In this document: piece by piece, positions 38,501 through 46,439 of the stretch | How the letters are laid out: the number at the start of each line of letters is the position of its first letter | Numbering within the stretch: position 1 is the first letter of the stretch | Assembly: GCA_030692765.1 (NCBI GenBank) | Contig: JAUYUB010000002.1 | Span: 24,735-88,734, forward strand | DNA from: Sulfuricurvum sp. | GTDB lineage: Bacteria > Campylobacterota > Campylobacteria > Campylobacterales > Sulfurimonadaceae | Reading direction: 5' to 3' | DNA: 64,000 nt | The notes under the pieces: generated by a model | What the model was told of the DNA's origin: nothing | The model's database searches: none | What the model saw: only the letters and a program-made list of their open reading frames with translations | Made by a program: the position numbers and the translations under genes

Positions 38501-39920
38501 GGCAGAAGACCCTATCATAGCCTTTGATTATTGTCAGATCCGTATTGCTCAAGGCCATATCCCACCGTATGATGTGGCCATATTGGACATGCAAATGCCC
38601 AATATGGACGGAGCGGATCTGGGGGAAGAGATTCGAAACATACCGCAATGCGATGGGATGAAAATGGTGATGATGACGTCGCTTGGATCGCGAAATGATG
38701 CCAAGCGGTTTGCAGAGATCGGCTTTAATGCTTTTTTTGCCAAACCGACTACGACGAATGATTTGCTCAAGGCGCTGAAAGTACTTTTTGATGAGGGAGC
38801 GGCGTTGGAAGCAGCCAATCCTCTGGTGACCAAAGACTATCTGGGAACATTGCAAGATGAGATAGGGGAAGTACAGTGGCCTCAGAAGACACGCCTATTG
38901 CTCGTAGAAGACAATCCGACCAATCAAATTGTGGCACAGGGGATGCTGGAGATGATCGGGCTGGAGGCAGATATTGCCAACAACGGCCAAGAAGCGCTTG
39001 AATCGATGCAGTTGGCAATGGACATCTCTCCGTACACGGTGATCTTGATGGATTGTCAGATGCCGGAAATGGATGGATACACTGCATCAACGGCGATTCG
39101 CGAAGGGCGTGCCGGTGAAGGATATAAAGAGGTGCCTATTATCGCGATGACCGCCAATGCGATGGAGGGAGACCGTGAAAAGTGTTTGATGGCGGGGATG
39201 AGTGACTATGTGAGCAAGCCGATTAATCTGGGACTGCTAAAGGAAGCTTTGATAAAATGGCTCAAAGTAACGACGGTTACTCTCCAACCAAACAGTCCCA
39301 AAGTGGATGAGCCTGCACGGTCTGAGGAACGAAATAGCACACTAAAGAGATGGGACAAAGCCGATGCCCTTCATCGATTGGGTGGGAAGAAAGAGCTTCT
39401 TCACAAGATAATGCAGTCATTCATCGATGAGGCTAAGCGAATGACACAGGCACTGGAGGAAGCGGTTAAAAGCGATGACTTGATAAATGCTCAGCTGCAT
39501 GCCCATTCGATCAAGGGGTCGTCAGGCAATGTCTCAGCACAACAGCTTCAGGCGTTGGCCAAGATGATGGAGTTAGCGGCAAAAAATGGGAATAAAAGCG
39601 TCCTCAAAGAAGGCTTTTTAAATCTTGAAGAGGAGATGAAGCATGTATGTGCCTTATTTGAAAAAGAGCTATCGGCGGAGGTGAAACCTGCAGTACGAAA
39701 AAAACGGATCGATTCGTTGCAGATGGCCGTAAAACTGCAAAATCTTAAAAAAGAGATAGAAGCGGGAGCGTATATCGATACCGAAGCGCTTGATATTTTT
39801 GGTGATTATGCCGATGAAGAGTTTACGGCTCGTATGGGTGTCCTCAAAGGGCATATCGATCGATTTGAGACACCTGAAGCACTTGCGCTTTTGGAAACAG
39901 TTATGGCAGGATTGGAGTAA
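35568..39920 (+). CDS. Large hybrid sensor histidine kinase (Cache-HAMP-PAS-PAS-HK-REC-REC-Hpt)
   Basis: A 1450-residue membrane kinase. Helix at ~27-49, periplasmic Cache-type sensor to ~340, helix ~342-364, HAMP, then two PAS domains (AITDVKGTITFVNAKFEEITGYT; ITTDIYGLITGFNAAAETITGYS). The kinase core has His716 in MSHEIRTPMNG and ATP boxes (DSGVGI, GGTGLGLAI). Receiver 1 has Asp1007 and receiver 2 Asp1162. The C-terminal Hpt has His1313 in HSIKGSSG. It therefore holds a full phosphorelay in one chain. Placement downstream of the array genes suggests a second input into shared receivers. Confidence 0.93.
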   Translation: MIKTWISKLKVLTSLFSHSLKATLLFWFLTLSIVPFVAVAWYGYVHTVKSVDEMQRNKLSDTAALNIEILRTQFYEAVRNLDSWSQLRTPIDILPTLEEHFLQSRRSIGDFVHSQEYVQLVKRQPKTMEKLAHKYDYVYDLFLIDMSGNILYTIAHESDLGTNLQSGPYSQTKLAQSFRKTLNDGKPHFSDLERYTPSTLGNSLAGFITQPIRDHSGKMVGVMGLQLNMGELFSSMKIKHTGLNQYLVGTDGLLRTAINRDDEILKRRIGTASFWDWHKEHNSHSKYTDTIAKKAMVYIGPNKKRVLGEHHLIDLLGVRWAYISEIDYSQAREKPNQIFKMLLIFTLTMLLGVVVIAIFIARRIVKPINILSEASQKYMDGEKGIQIEIQSNNEIGVFGELFNSLIKKQENDAQELAYLSEKKKKVLDELREQKYALDAHSIVAITDVKGTITFVNAKFEEITGYTKEELLGKNHRILNSGHHGLEFWKEMYHTVSQGKIWQAEVCNVAKNGDPYWVDTTIVPFIGEDGKPKSYIAIRTDITQRKAIQDSLNEALALQKAVFENAGVSIITTDIYGLITGFNAAAETITGYSADEMIGKQSPAILHKVDEVVLRAQELSEELEEAVEPGFKVFVIKSDYNMPNAHEWTYIRKDGSEVPVYLNVTALYEAGGTTSGYMGIASDVSLFKEAQQQMRLAKEEAESSVRIKAEFLATMSHEIRTPMNGVLGMLGLLEHTKLDETQRHQIKVASNSANSLLGVINDILDFSKVEAGKMELEMIEFNLRDELGEFIEAIAYRAQEKGLELILDTTQLSRTAVITDPGRLRQILINLISNAVKFTHRGEILVKVMLEEVDSKSGRLRIDVCDSGVGIAADKIDTLFESFSQADNSTTRKYGGTGLGLAIVKKMCELMEGTVWITSTQYEGSTFHIDVKVGLGKVSDLSIPSVSVDGKSVLVVDDNETNRAVVRAQLEQWGMEVYEAEDPIIAFDYCQIRIAQGHIPPYDVAILDMQMPNMDGADLGEEIRNIPQCDGMKMVMMTSLGSRNDAKRFAEIGFNAFFAKPTTTNDLLKALKVLFDEGAALEAANPLVTKDYLGTLQDEIGEVQWPQKTRLLLVEDNPTNQIVAQGMLEMIGLEADIANNGQEALESMQLAMDISPYTVILMDCQMPEMDGYTASTAIREGRAGEGYKEVPIIAMTANAMEGDREKCLMAGMSDYVSKPINLGLLKEALIKWLKVTTVTLQPNSPKVDEPARSEERNSTLKRWDKADALHRLGGKKELLHKIMQSFIDEAKRMTQALEEAVKSDDLINAQLHAHSIKGSSGNVSAQQLQALAKMMELAAKNGNKSVLKEGFLNLEEEMKHVCALFEKELSAEVKPAVRKKRIDSLQMAVKLQNLKKEIEAGAYIDTEALDIFGDYADEEFTARMGVLKGHIDRFETPEALALLETVMAGLE

Positions 39921-39923
39921 AGC

Positions 39924-40817
39924 ATGAATAGCAAAGCGGTTGTATTGATAGTAGATGATGTCGTTACCAATGTACAGGCATTGGCTCTTTTACTCAAAGA
40001 AGACTACACAATCAAAGTGGCAACGAGCGGAGTGAGAGCATTAGAATTGGCAGCTCAAGATCCGATACCTGATTTGATATTGCTGGATGTACAGATGCCG
40101 GAGATGAATGGGTATGATGTATTCAAACTGCTCAAAGAAAAGAGCGTCACTGCAGAAATCCCGATTATCTTCGTAACCGGACAAGATTCGGTTGAAGACG
40201 AAGAATACGGCTTGGAACTGGGGGCTGTGGATTATATCGCCAAGCCGATACGTCCCTCAATCGTGAAAGCACGGGTCAAAACACACATCATGCTCAAGCA
40301 GCAGCACGATCAACTCGTGGGGATGGCAACGCACGATCAGTTGACAGGATTGTATAACCGTCATTATTTAAACGATGCACTGAGCAAAAAGGTGGCGCAT
40401 GCCAAACGCCACAGTGAGCCATTGTCAGTCATAATCGTCGATATTGACCATTTTAAAAGCGTGAACGATACGTATGGACATTTAACGGGTGATCTGATTT
40501 TAAAAGCGGTAGGAAGTGCCATGCAATCCGGTGCACGAAAAGAGGACATCGCCGCACGTTTTGGCGGTGAAGAGTTTATTGTCCTGTTAGATAATTGTAC
40601 GGCTCACGACGCACAGGTAAAAGCAGAACATCTGCGCAGCCAAATCGAGGCATTACACCCTGAAGAGATTGCGGTGACGGCAAGTTTTGGAGTGGCACAG
40701 CTGCAGCAGGATACACAGCGGTATGAAGACCTTTTGAAAAATGCAGACACAGCTTTGTACATTGCCAAAGAAGAAGGGCGAAACCGTGTTGTTGTCTATG
40801 AAGAGGAAGCGCTATGA
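39924..40817 (+). CDS. Receiver-GGDEF diguanylate cyclase response regulator (PleD-like)
   Basis: A 297-residue protein with a receiver (LIVDDVVTNVQAL; phospho-Asp55 in LILLDVQMPEMNG; Lys in YIAKPIRPS) and a GGDEF domain (DQLTGLYNRHYLN, DIDHFKSVNDTYGH, active loop GGEEF at 214-218). Phosphorylation would promote dimerisation and c-di-GMP synthesis. It lies between the two hybrid kinases and overlaps the second by ATGA, so one or both likely phosphorylate it. Confidence 0.94.
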   Translation: MNSKAVVLIVDDVVTNVQALALLLKEDYTIKVATSGVRALELAAQDPIPDLILLDVQMPEMNGYDVFKLLKEKSVTAEIPIIFVTGQDSVEDEEYGLELGAVDYIAKPIRPSIVKARVKTHIMLKQQHDQLVGMATHDQLTGLYNRHYLNDALSKKVAHAKRHSEPLSVIIVDIDHFKSVNDTYGHLTGDLILKAVGSAMQSGARKEDIAARFGGEEFIVLLDNCTAHDAQVKAEHLRSQIEALHPEEIAVTASFGVAQLQQDTQRYEDLLKNADTALYIAKEEGRNRVVVYEEEAL

Positions 40818-43357
40818 TACAGATGCTTAAGCGTAAAGTTTTTCTCTATTTTGCATTATACATCGCGGTAATGGGTGCCATCACAGCCTTGTTGTATTCT
40901 CGGTATGAAGTTTTGACCAATGCATACATCCAAACACATGTTAAAGAGTTTGATGACCGTATAGAGAGCTATCAGTCGATGCAGCAGCGAATGATGGATA
41001 ACTATTACGGGCTATTTTTAAGCAAACCAAGAGTCTCTGAAATCATGTACGAAGCTACACTGGGCGATGCGCAAAAAGAAACAGAGCTTCGCAAAGAACT
41101 GCACGAAAAGATGAAAGGGGTTTTCAGCGGATTAAAAGAGTTTGATACGCAGCTTCTTTTCTTTCATCTGCCGGGACAGATTGCTTTTTTACGTGTGCAT
41201 GAACCGCAAAAATTCGGGGATGATCTTAGTAAAGTTCGGCCAAGTGTCGTGCTGGCACAACAAGAACAAAAAAAGATCGTGGTATTTGAAACAGGAAAAT
41301 ACTTTAGCGGCTTTCGCAGTGTTTATCCCTTATTTTACAAGGGGCACTTTAGCGGAACCGTTGAAATCGCCTACCCTTTTCTAGCGCTTAAAAGACAAGC
41401 TATCCTTCAAGATGAGGGGGCGTATACCTTTTTAGTCAAGCGAAGTCTGTTAGAGAAAAAAGCAAAAAAATCAGACATGCACAAAGAATATAAAAATACC
41501 TTATTTGGTACAGAGTATTTGGAAATCCAAGAGAGTGCCTTGGAAAAAGAGATGCATGGATTTGAAAAGGGGGAGCTGAAAATTTTACTTTCGCAGTATG
41601 CGAAGGAAATACAAAAAGCGCTCAAAGAGGAGAAGCTGCAAGGGATAAAACTTAGCCATAAGGGCAAAGACAGTCTGCTTATCCTTAAGCCGGTGAAGCA
41701 AATTGGAGGTGAACACAGTGGATACATGGTTGAAATCACTCCACATCATACGATATTTGCAGCACAATGGGGTCAATTTGTACTCCTGGTGAGCATATTG
41801 GCCATTTCACTTGCGCTATTGATATGGTATGTTTACCGTTATAATCGTTCGGTTCTTTTGACTGAGCAGTATAAAAAAGCCATCGAAGAGAGCATGATTG
41901 TTTCTCGCACAGACACAAAGGGGATTATTACTTACGTCAATCCTCTTTTTGTCAAGATCAGCGGATACACCGAAGAAGAGCTGTTAGGCCAGCCTCACAG
42001 TATTGTACGCCATCCCGACACGCAGGATACAGTCTTCAAAGCGATGTGGCATACCCTTCAGCGAGGAAGAAATTGGCACGGATTACTCCAAAACAGCAAA
42101 AAGAACGGAGAGTCCTATTTTGTTAAAAATTTGATCTGTCCTATCGTGGATGAAGACGGTAAGATTTTGGAATATCTTGGACTGCGCGAGGATGTGACTG
42201 AAATACAAAGCAGCCGCTTGAGGGCACAGGAGGCCGAACGGATCAAATCCGCTTTTGTCGCTAATATGAGTCATGAAATCCGAACACCGATAAACGGTGT
42301 CGTCGGATTTGTTCATTTACTCTCAAAGACACAGCTGGATACGACTCAGCGCCGTTATGTATCGATTGTGGAGAGTTCACTGGAGATGCTGCTGCACATT
42401 GTAAATGATGTTCTGGACTTTTCCAAAATAGAAGAGGGCAAGATTGAGATAGAATGGATTAAAAGTTATCCTAAAAAAGAGCTTTCCAGTATTTTCGAAC
42501 TTTTTATTCCTCAAGCAGATATCAAAAAAATAGAGTATCAGCTGATCATGGATGAAAGAATCGAGGAGTGTTTGATTCTCGATGTTCTTCGCATCAAGCA
42601 AGTGTTGAGCAATCTCATCAGTAATGCGCTTAAGTTCACTCCCGAAGAGGGATCGATACGCGTTAAAATAGCAGTGGTTGAGGATACGAAAAACGTTCAA
42701 AAACTGGAGTTTAGTGTTATTGATACGGGTATTGGGATTCCAAAAAATAAGCAAGCAAAAGTTTTCGAAAAGTTCACACAAGCAGATACTTCCACTACGC
42801 GGCAATATGGCGGGACAGGGTTAGGGCTTTCGATCGCTAACGCTATTGTGAAGCTAATGGGTGGAGTGATTGAGATAGAAAGCGAAGAGGGAAAAGGAGC
42901 TGTTTTCTCTTTTTGCATTGATGCACAAAAATGCGATGAGTCAGAAGATGAAGTCATGTATGAAGATCAACTGACAATGAAACCTTTGGACTTGCGGGTA
43001 TTGGTCGTTGATGATTTTGAGATTAATCGAATGCTCATAGGCGAATTGCTTAATTCACATTATGGAATAACTGCCGATTTTGGCACCAATGGCAAAGAAG
43101 CCGTAGAGATGGTCCAGAAAAATACATATGATTTGGTACTGATGGATGTGAACATGCCGGTTATGGATGGAATCCAAGCAACGAAGTTGATTCGCAAAGA
43201 GTATCCTGCTCTTCCAATCGTTGCCCTGACGGCCAATGTCATGGAAGGGGATCGAGAAGAGTTTGAATCCCATGGAATGAGCGATTATCTCACGAAACCT
43301 TTGGATTATGATGAATTGCATCGTGTAATGACACGTTTTTCAATAAAGAAGGAATGA
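40814..43357 (+). CDS. Hybrid sensor histidine kinase (Cache-PAS-HK-REC)
   Basis: An 847-residue membrane kinase. Helix at ~8-28, an extracytoplasmic double-Cache-like sensor to ~310, helix ~320-340, and one Aer-like PAS (SRTDTKGIITYVNPLFVKISGYT; GQPHSIVRHPDTQ). The kinase core has His487 in MSHEIRTPINGV, with DTGIGI and GGTGLGLSI. The C-terminal receiver has Asp778 in LMDVNMPVMDG. It lacks an Hpt domain, which is supplied by the overlapping next gene. The PAS is of the same subclass as the stand-alone sensor at 21904. Confidence 0.93.
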   Translation: MIQMLKRKVFLYFALYIAVMGAITALLYSRYEVLTNAYIQTHVKEFDDRIESYQSMQQRMMDNYYGLFLSKPRVSEIMYEATLGDAQKETELRKELHEKMKGVFSGLKEFDTQLLFFHLPGQIAFLRVHEPQKFGDDLSKVRPSVVLAQQEQKKIVVFETGKYFSGFRSVYPLFYKGHFSGTVEIAYPFLALKRQAILQDEGAYTFLVKRSLLEKKAKKSDMHKEYKNTLFGTEYLEIQESALEKEMHGFEKGELKILLSQYAKEIQKALKEEKLQGIKLSHKGKDSLLILKPVKQIGGEHSGYMVEITPHHTIFAAQWGQFVLLVSILAISLALLIWYVYRYNRSVLLTEQYKKAIEESMIVSRTDTKGIITYVNPLFVKISGYTEEELLGQPHSIVRHPDTQDTVFKAMWHTLQRGRNWHGLLQNSKKNGESYFVKNLICPIVDEDGKILEYLGLREDVTEIQSSRLRAQEAERIKSAFVANMSHEIRTPINGVVGFVHLLSKTQLDTTQRRYVSIVESSLEMLLHIVNDVLDFSKIEEGKIEIEWIKSYPKKELSSIFELFIPQADIKKIEYQLIMDERIEECLILDVLRIKQVLSNLISNALKFTPEEGSIRVKIAVVEDTKNVQKLEFSVIDTGIGIPKNKQAKVFEKFTQADTSTTRQYGGTGLGLSIANAIVKLMGGVIEIESEEGKGAVFSFCIDAQKCDESEDEVMYEDQLTMKPLDLRVLVVDDFEINRMLIGELLNSHYGITADFGTNGKEAVEMVQKNTYDLVLMDVNMPVMDGIQATKLIRKEYPALPIVALTANVMEGDREEFESHGMSDYLTKPLDYDELHRVMTRFSIKKE

Positions 43358-43737
43358 CTATGGAAACTACGCAACAGCAGATTCAGGAATTTGAGTCGAT
43401 ATTGAGTGAATTAAAGGAAATGCTGCATCTGCCGGATGAGGTCATGACCCGACTTTATAATAAATTTTTTGAGTCTATATCGCCAACGCTGACACAATTG
43501 AACGAAGCAGTAGCAGCATGTGATTATGAGTCCATTGAAATGCTTGCTCATGCAATCAAAGGCAGCTCTGGGTCATTACGTTATACGGCTATCAGTGAGA
43601 TTGCACAAGAGTTGGAAAAAAATGCTCATCTAAAAGAGAATTATATGTATCAAGAGAGATTCAACGAGCTGTTAGAAAAATTCAACAGAGCAGAAGAATG
43701 TTTCAAACTATGGAAAAATAAAATGGGATTGTTGTAA
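43354..43737 (+). CDS. Single-domain Hpt phosphotransfer protein
   Basis: A 127-residue four-helix protein with the phospho-acceptor His in LAHAIKGSSGSLRY. The start overlaps the stop of the upstream hybrid kinase (ATGA), so it is its natural phosphorelay partner and can move phosphate from that receiver to another regulator. It is the last gene of the chemosensory supercluster; an insertion sequence begins 6 bases after its stop. Confidence 0.88.
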   Translation: MTMETTQQQIQEFESILSELKEMLHLPDEVMTRLYNKFFESISPTLTQLNEAVAACDYESIEMLAHAIKGSSGSLRYTAISEIAQELEKNAHLKENYMYQERFNELLEKFNRAEECFKLWKNKMGLL

Positions 43738-43742
43738 ATAGC

Positions 43743-44805
43743 GGCGTAATGAAAAAAACGAGTGGATGAATTATCGTTTTTTATTATATTGATCTAAAAA
43801 CTCATCTATCAATTTCACCTTCCTTTTTTTAGCCAATCCTTGATGCAATTTTATGAGCTTTTTGAGCTGTGAGAATACTCCTCCATCTAAAGCGTTTGTT
43901 GTATTTGGCATTTTGAACTCTTTGTAATTTTTGTAGGTAAATAAATATGGAAGATTGGTTGAGAGGCCTCGATATGCAGCGACGAGCTTAGCATGTGTAG
44001 ATACAGGTTTTCCGGTGGTAGGGTTGATGGTCTTCTCTTCCAAAAATGTCTTGTGTTTACTGTGCCACTGGCATAAAGCGTCTGTAAATCGAGCTTGTGT
44101 TGATGTTGGGATTCGTCTACATATCTTTAGCAGTTCGATCGATGCTTCTAGCTTTGGTCTACTTGTCAGATAGCGTTTTATGATAGCTACTTGATGAAAG
44201 TGACACATTTGCACAGGAATATCACGAAAAGCTTTTGCAACGCCTCGTTTGCCATCTATTGTTACGCCCTGAATCACAAAGCCTTCTTCTAATAGATCTT
44301 TGACTAACTGCTTGTAATCATTAGCCATTTCGGTATCAATGTGCTTACACGCCACAATCTTCTTAGTCAGAACATCCTTAATACGAGAGTTCCGAGCCTG
44401 TCTGATTTTTTATCATAAAAAGTGGCATCGGCAACTATGGTGATAGTGGATGGATTTATTTGTCGAGCTTCAGGCTCAAAAGCATCAAGCTGCTTTTTGA
44501 TCCATGGAATACTTCGGTCATATTTTAGGGAAAGTTGTTTGAGTGTCTGTTTACCTAGTAAATACTCTTTAAAAAGCTTTTTGGATAGTCTCTCAGGTCT
44601 TCGAATAGATGAAAAGTTATGCCCGCAATCAGAGCACTGATAGCGCTGAATTCCTCTCTGAAATCCGTTCTTTCTTATTGATATTTTTTTACACTTGGGG
44701 CAACTTTTACCGCTTTTTTAAAACTCATTTTAGATAATCCTTTTCAAACCCGCATGGTAGCGAAGTTTTACAAGGATTTCATCCACTCGTTTTTTTCATT
44801 ACGCC
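43743..44805. mobile_element. 1063-bp insertion sequence remnant with perfect 28-bp terminal inverted repeats
   Basis: The left end (43743-43770) and the right end (44778-44805) are exact inverted copies over 28 bases, beginning GGCGTAATG and ending GTGGATGAA. Between them is a single frameshifted transposase on the minus strand. I see no target-site duplication: the flanks read AAATAGC on the left and CTTTTTTT on the right. The intact ends with a broken gene suggest a recently inactivated element that could still be mobilised in trans. Confidence 0.9.
43771..44728 (-). pseudogene. IS256-superfamily (IS1249-like) transposase, two frameshifts
   Basis: Read across frames from the ATG at 44728, the protein has an N-terminal zinc ribbon (CPKC and CSDCG), a helix-turn-helix region, and a MULE-like DDE core. 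The core shows VADATFY, VTIDGKRG, the C-2-H motif CHFHQ and TTNALDGGVFSQLK. The final position usually holds Glu, here Asp. One frameshift is in an A-run near 44714, the other near 44380; each is explained by one lost base. The intact downstream piece is 43771-44355. Family assignment is by motif; IS1249-like is my best guess. Confidence 0.75.
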
Positions 44806-44927
44806 CTTTTTTTGAAAAGTTTTAGTCCTTGATTTTGCTGTAAGCAGTTTCATTATAGTTTCTTAATGAAGGATGTGTCGAAAACTGTAGTTTTCCACTC
44901 ACTAAGAAGATGCTTATATTAAAACAA

Positions 44928-44956
44928 TTTACAAATCGTACCAAAAAAGGTACAAT
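44928..44956 (+). promoter_or_regulatory. higBA promoter with embedded operator
   Basis: TTTACA (44928-44933) and TACAAT (44951-44956) are spaced exactly 17 bases. The palindrome GTACC-N6-GGTAC at 44938-44953 fills the spacer and enters the -10 box, a perfect place for repression by the antitoxin. The toxin ATG lies only 5 bases beyond the -10 box, so the transcript probably starts at or next to the A of ATG. Confidence 0.7.
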
Positions 44957-44961
44957 AGCGT

Positions 44962-45300
44962 ATGGATAAAAAAATCAATGTTGTCTTTTATCAAACCCCA
45001 TCTGGAAATGAACCGGTTCGTGAATGGCTAAAGTCCCTGAGCATAGAAGATCGTCAAAATATTGGTAACGATATCAAGACAGTTGAATATGGATGGCCGA
45101 TAGGTATGCCAGTATCGCGACCTCTTGGTAATAAACTCTATGAAGTGCGAAGTAGTATTTCAGATAAGCGGATTGCTCGTGTTATATTTACTATTATCGA
45201 TAATTACATGGTACTTCTCAATGGCTTTGTCAAAAAGACACAGCAGACACCAAAAGAAGAAATTGATTTAGCACTAAAACGTATGAAGGAGATTCAATGA
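44962..45300 (+). CDS. higB: HigB/RelE-superfamily toxin (phage Gp49-like)
   Basis: A 112-residue mRNA interferase-like toxin of the Gp49 (DUF891) family. Recognisable blocks are PVREWLKSLS near residue 19, RPLGNKLYEVRSSISDKRIARVIFTI (50-75) and LLNGFVKKTQQTPKEEIDLALKRM near the end. It likely cleaves mRNA at the ribosome. The toxin gene precedes the antitoxin, as in higBA, and overlaps it by 4 bases. There is no Shine-Dalgarno before the ATG, which fits leaderless translation. Confidence 0.88.
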   Translation: MDKKINVVFYQTPSGNEPVREWLKSLSIEDRQNIGNDIKTVEYGWPIGMPVSRPLGNKLYEVRSSISDKRIARVIFTIIDNYMVLLNGFVKKTQQTPKEEIDLALKRMKEIQ

Positions 45301-45581
45301 AATTACAACAAGGTATCGGAAGTGCATTCGATGACTTTCTTCAAGAAGAAGGGATGCTCGCAGAGGCAGAAGCGATTGCCTTTAAAAGAATAATTGCATT
45401 TCAACTTGAAGAGACTATGACTAAAGAACATATTACTAAAACTGAAATGGCAAAACGGATGAAAACCAGCCGCTCAGCAGTTGACCGTTTACTAGATCCA
45501 CTTAATACATCAATCACACTTGCCACAATTGAAAGTGCAGTAGCAGCAATGGGTAAACGACTTCAAATTCAAGTCGTTTGA
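45297..45581 (+). CDS. higA: HigA-like antitoxin with helix-turn-helix
   Basis: A 94-residue protein with an XRE-type helix-turn-helix at about residues 45-90 (ITKTEMAKRMKTSRSAVDRLLDP, TLATIESAVAAMGKRLQIQV). The N-terminal half is an acidic helix suited to cover the toxin. It should repress the promoter at 44928-44956 through the GTACC/GGTAC operator. Start overlaps the toxin stop. Confidence 0.88.
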   Translation: MKLQQGIGSAFDDFLQEEGMLAEAEAIAFKRIIAFQLEETMTKEHITKTEMAKRMKTSRSAVDRLLDPLNTSITLATIESAVAAMGKRLQIQVV

Positions 45582-45655
45582 TATCTAGATATACAAGCAG
45601 TAGTTTTCCGAGATGTGTCAGCGAAATAAACATACAGAGTAAGGCGTCTTTTTAA

Positions 45656-45733
45656 ATGAAGCGTTTTACGCTGATTTGTTATGATGAATTAGGGAAAACC
45701 GTAACCCGAATGAAGCTTAAAAAAGTAAATTAG
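45656..45733 (+). CDS. Possible 25-codon ORF
   Basis: An open frame MKRFTLICYDELG... ending in KKVN, in the gap between the antitoxin and the tRNA cluster. No clear Shine-Dalgarno is present. It may be the end fragment of a lost gene. The rest of this 200-base gap holds nothing that I recognise. Confidence 0.2.
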   Translation: MKRFTLICYDELGKTVTRMKLKKVN

Positions 45734-45778
45734 TTGATTGATTGTCTAAGAAGTACCTAAAATAGGGCTTTTTAACGA

Positions 45779-45862
45779 TGGTGCGGATGAGAAGACTTGA
45801 ACTTCCACACCGTGAGGCACCAGATCCTAAGTCTGGCGTGTCTACCATTCCACCACATCCGC
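45779..45862 (-). tRNA. tRNA-Leu (TAG)
   Basis: A class II tRNA with a long variable arm. Acceptor GCGGATG/CATCCGC, anticodon stem CCAGA/TCTGG with loop CTTAGGA (anticodon TAG), T loop TTCAAGT, encoded CCA. Last of five tRNAs transcribed leftward. Confidence 0.95.
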
Positions 45863-45879
45863 ACAATATAAATCTAAGG

Positions 45880-45956
45880 TGGTACGCCCTAGAGGATTCG
45901 AACCTCTGACCGATGCCTTAGAAGGGCATTGCTCTATCCAACTGAGCTAAGGACGC
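45880..45956 (-). tRNA. tRNA-Arg (TCT)
   Basis: Cloverleaf with anticodon stem ATGCC/GGCAT and loop CTTCTAA (anticodon TCT), T arm GGTTCGAATCC and encoded CCA. The first acceptor pair is G-U rather than G-C. Confidence 0.93.
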
Positions 45957-45973
45957 AAGTAATTTCAGTTATA

Positions 45974-46050
45974 TGGTGCGCCCGATAGGGTTCGAACCTA
46001 TAACCTACGGATCCGAAGTCCGTTACTCTATCCAATTGAGCTACGAGCGC
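45974..46050 (-). tRNA. tRNA-Arg (TCG)
   Basis: Acceptor GCGCTCG/CGGGCGC, anticodon stem ACGGA/TCCGT with loop CTTCGGA (anticodon TCG), T arm GGTTCGAACCC, encoded CCA. Confidence 0.95.
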
Positions 46051-46097
46051 AATAATCTTCTAAAACATCGAACCAAAAGGGTTTAAATAAACCAATA

Positions 46098-46175
46098 TGG
46101 GGTGGGATGCGGGGCTCGAACCCGTGACCCCCGGCACCACAAACCAGTGCTCTAACCAACTGAGCTAATCCCACC
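46098..46175 (-). tRNA. tRNA-His (GTG)
   Basis: Acceptor GTGGGAT/ATCCCAC with the extra 5' G (-1) opposite C73, the identity element of tRNA-His. Anticodon loop TTGTGGT (GTG), encoded CCA. Confidence 0.95.
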
Positions 46176-46215
46176 ATAACAAAAGTGTTTATTTAAAATT
46201 TCGAATCAAAAAACA

Positions 46216-46293
46216 TGGTCGGGGCGAGAGGACTCGAACCTCCGGCCCCTTGGTCCCAAACCAAGTACTCTAACCATACTGAGCTACGCCCCG
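46216..46293 (-). tRNA. tRNA-Pro (TGG)
   Basis: Acceptor CGGGGCG/CGCCCCG, anticodon stem CTTGG/CCAAG, loop TTTGGGA (anticodon TGG), encoded CCA. First gene of the leftward tRNA cluster Pro-His-Arg-Arg-Leu. Confidence 0.95.
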
Positions 46294-46439
46294 ACCTATC
46301 AGCTAACTTTCGCACAAAGCTAAATTAGTGAGGCGAAATTATAGTGCATAATAAATAAAAAGTCAACATGTAATTTGAAAACAACTCTTTTTATGTTTAT
46401 TTACAGTAAAATCATCCCAATTACATCACTGGAGTCGCA

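Noticed and set aside
43735..44813. Target-site duplication of the IS
   Set aside because: The 8 bases outside each end (TAAATAGC and CTTTTTTT) do not match.
44887..45609. Attachment sites around the toxin-antitoxin pair
   Set aside because: GTAGTTTTCC occurs at 44887-44896 and at 45600-45609, and GATGTGTC is near both, but in different order. Ten bases are too short and no integrase gene is present.
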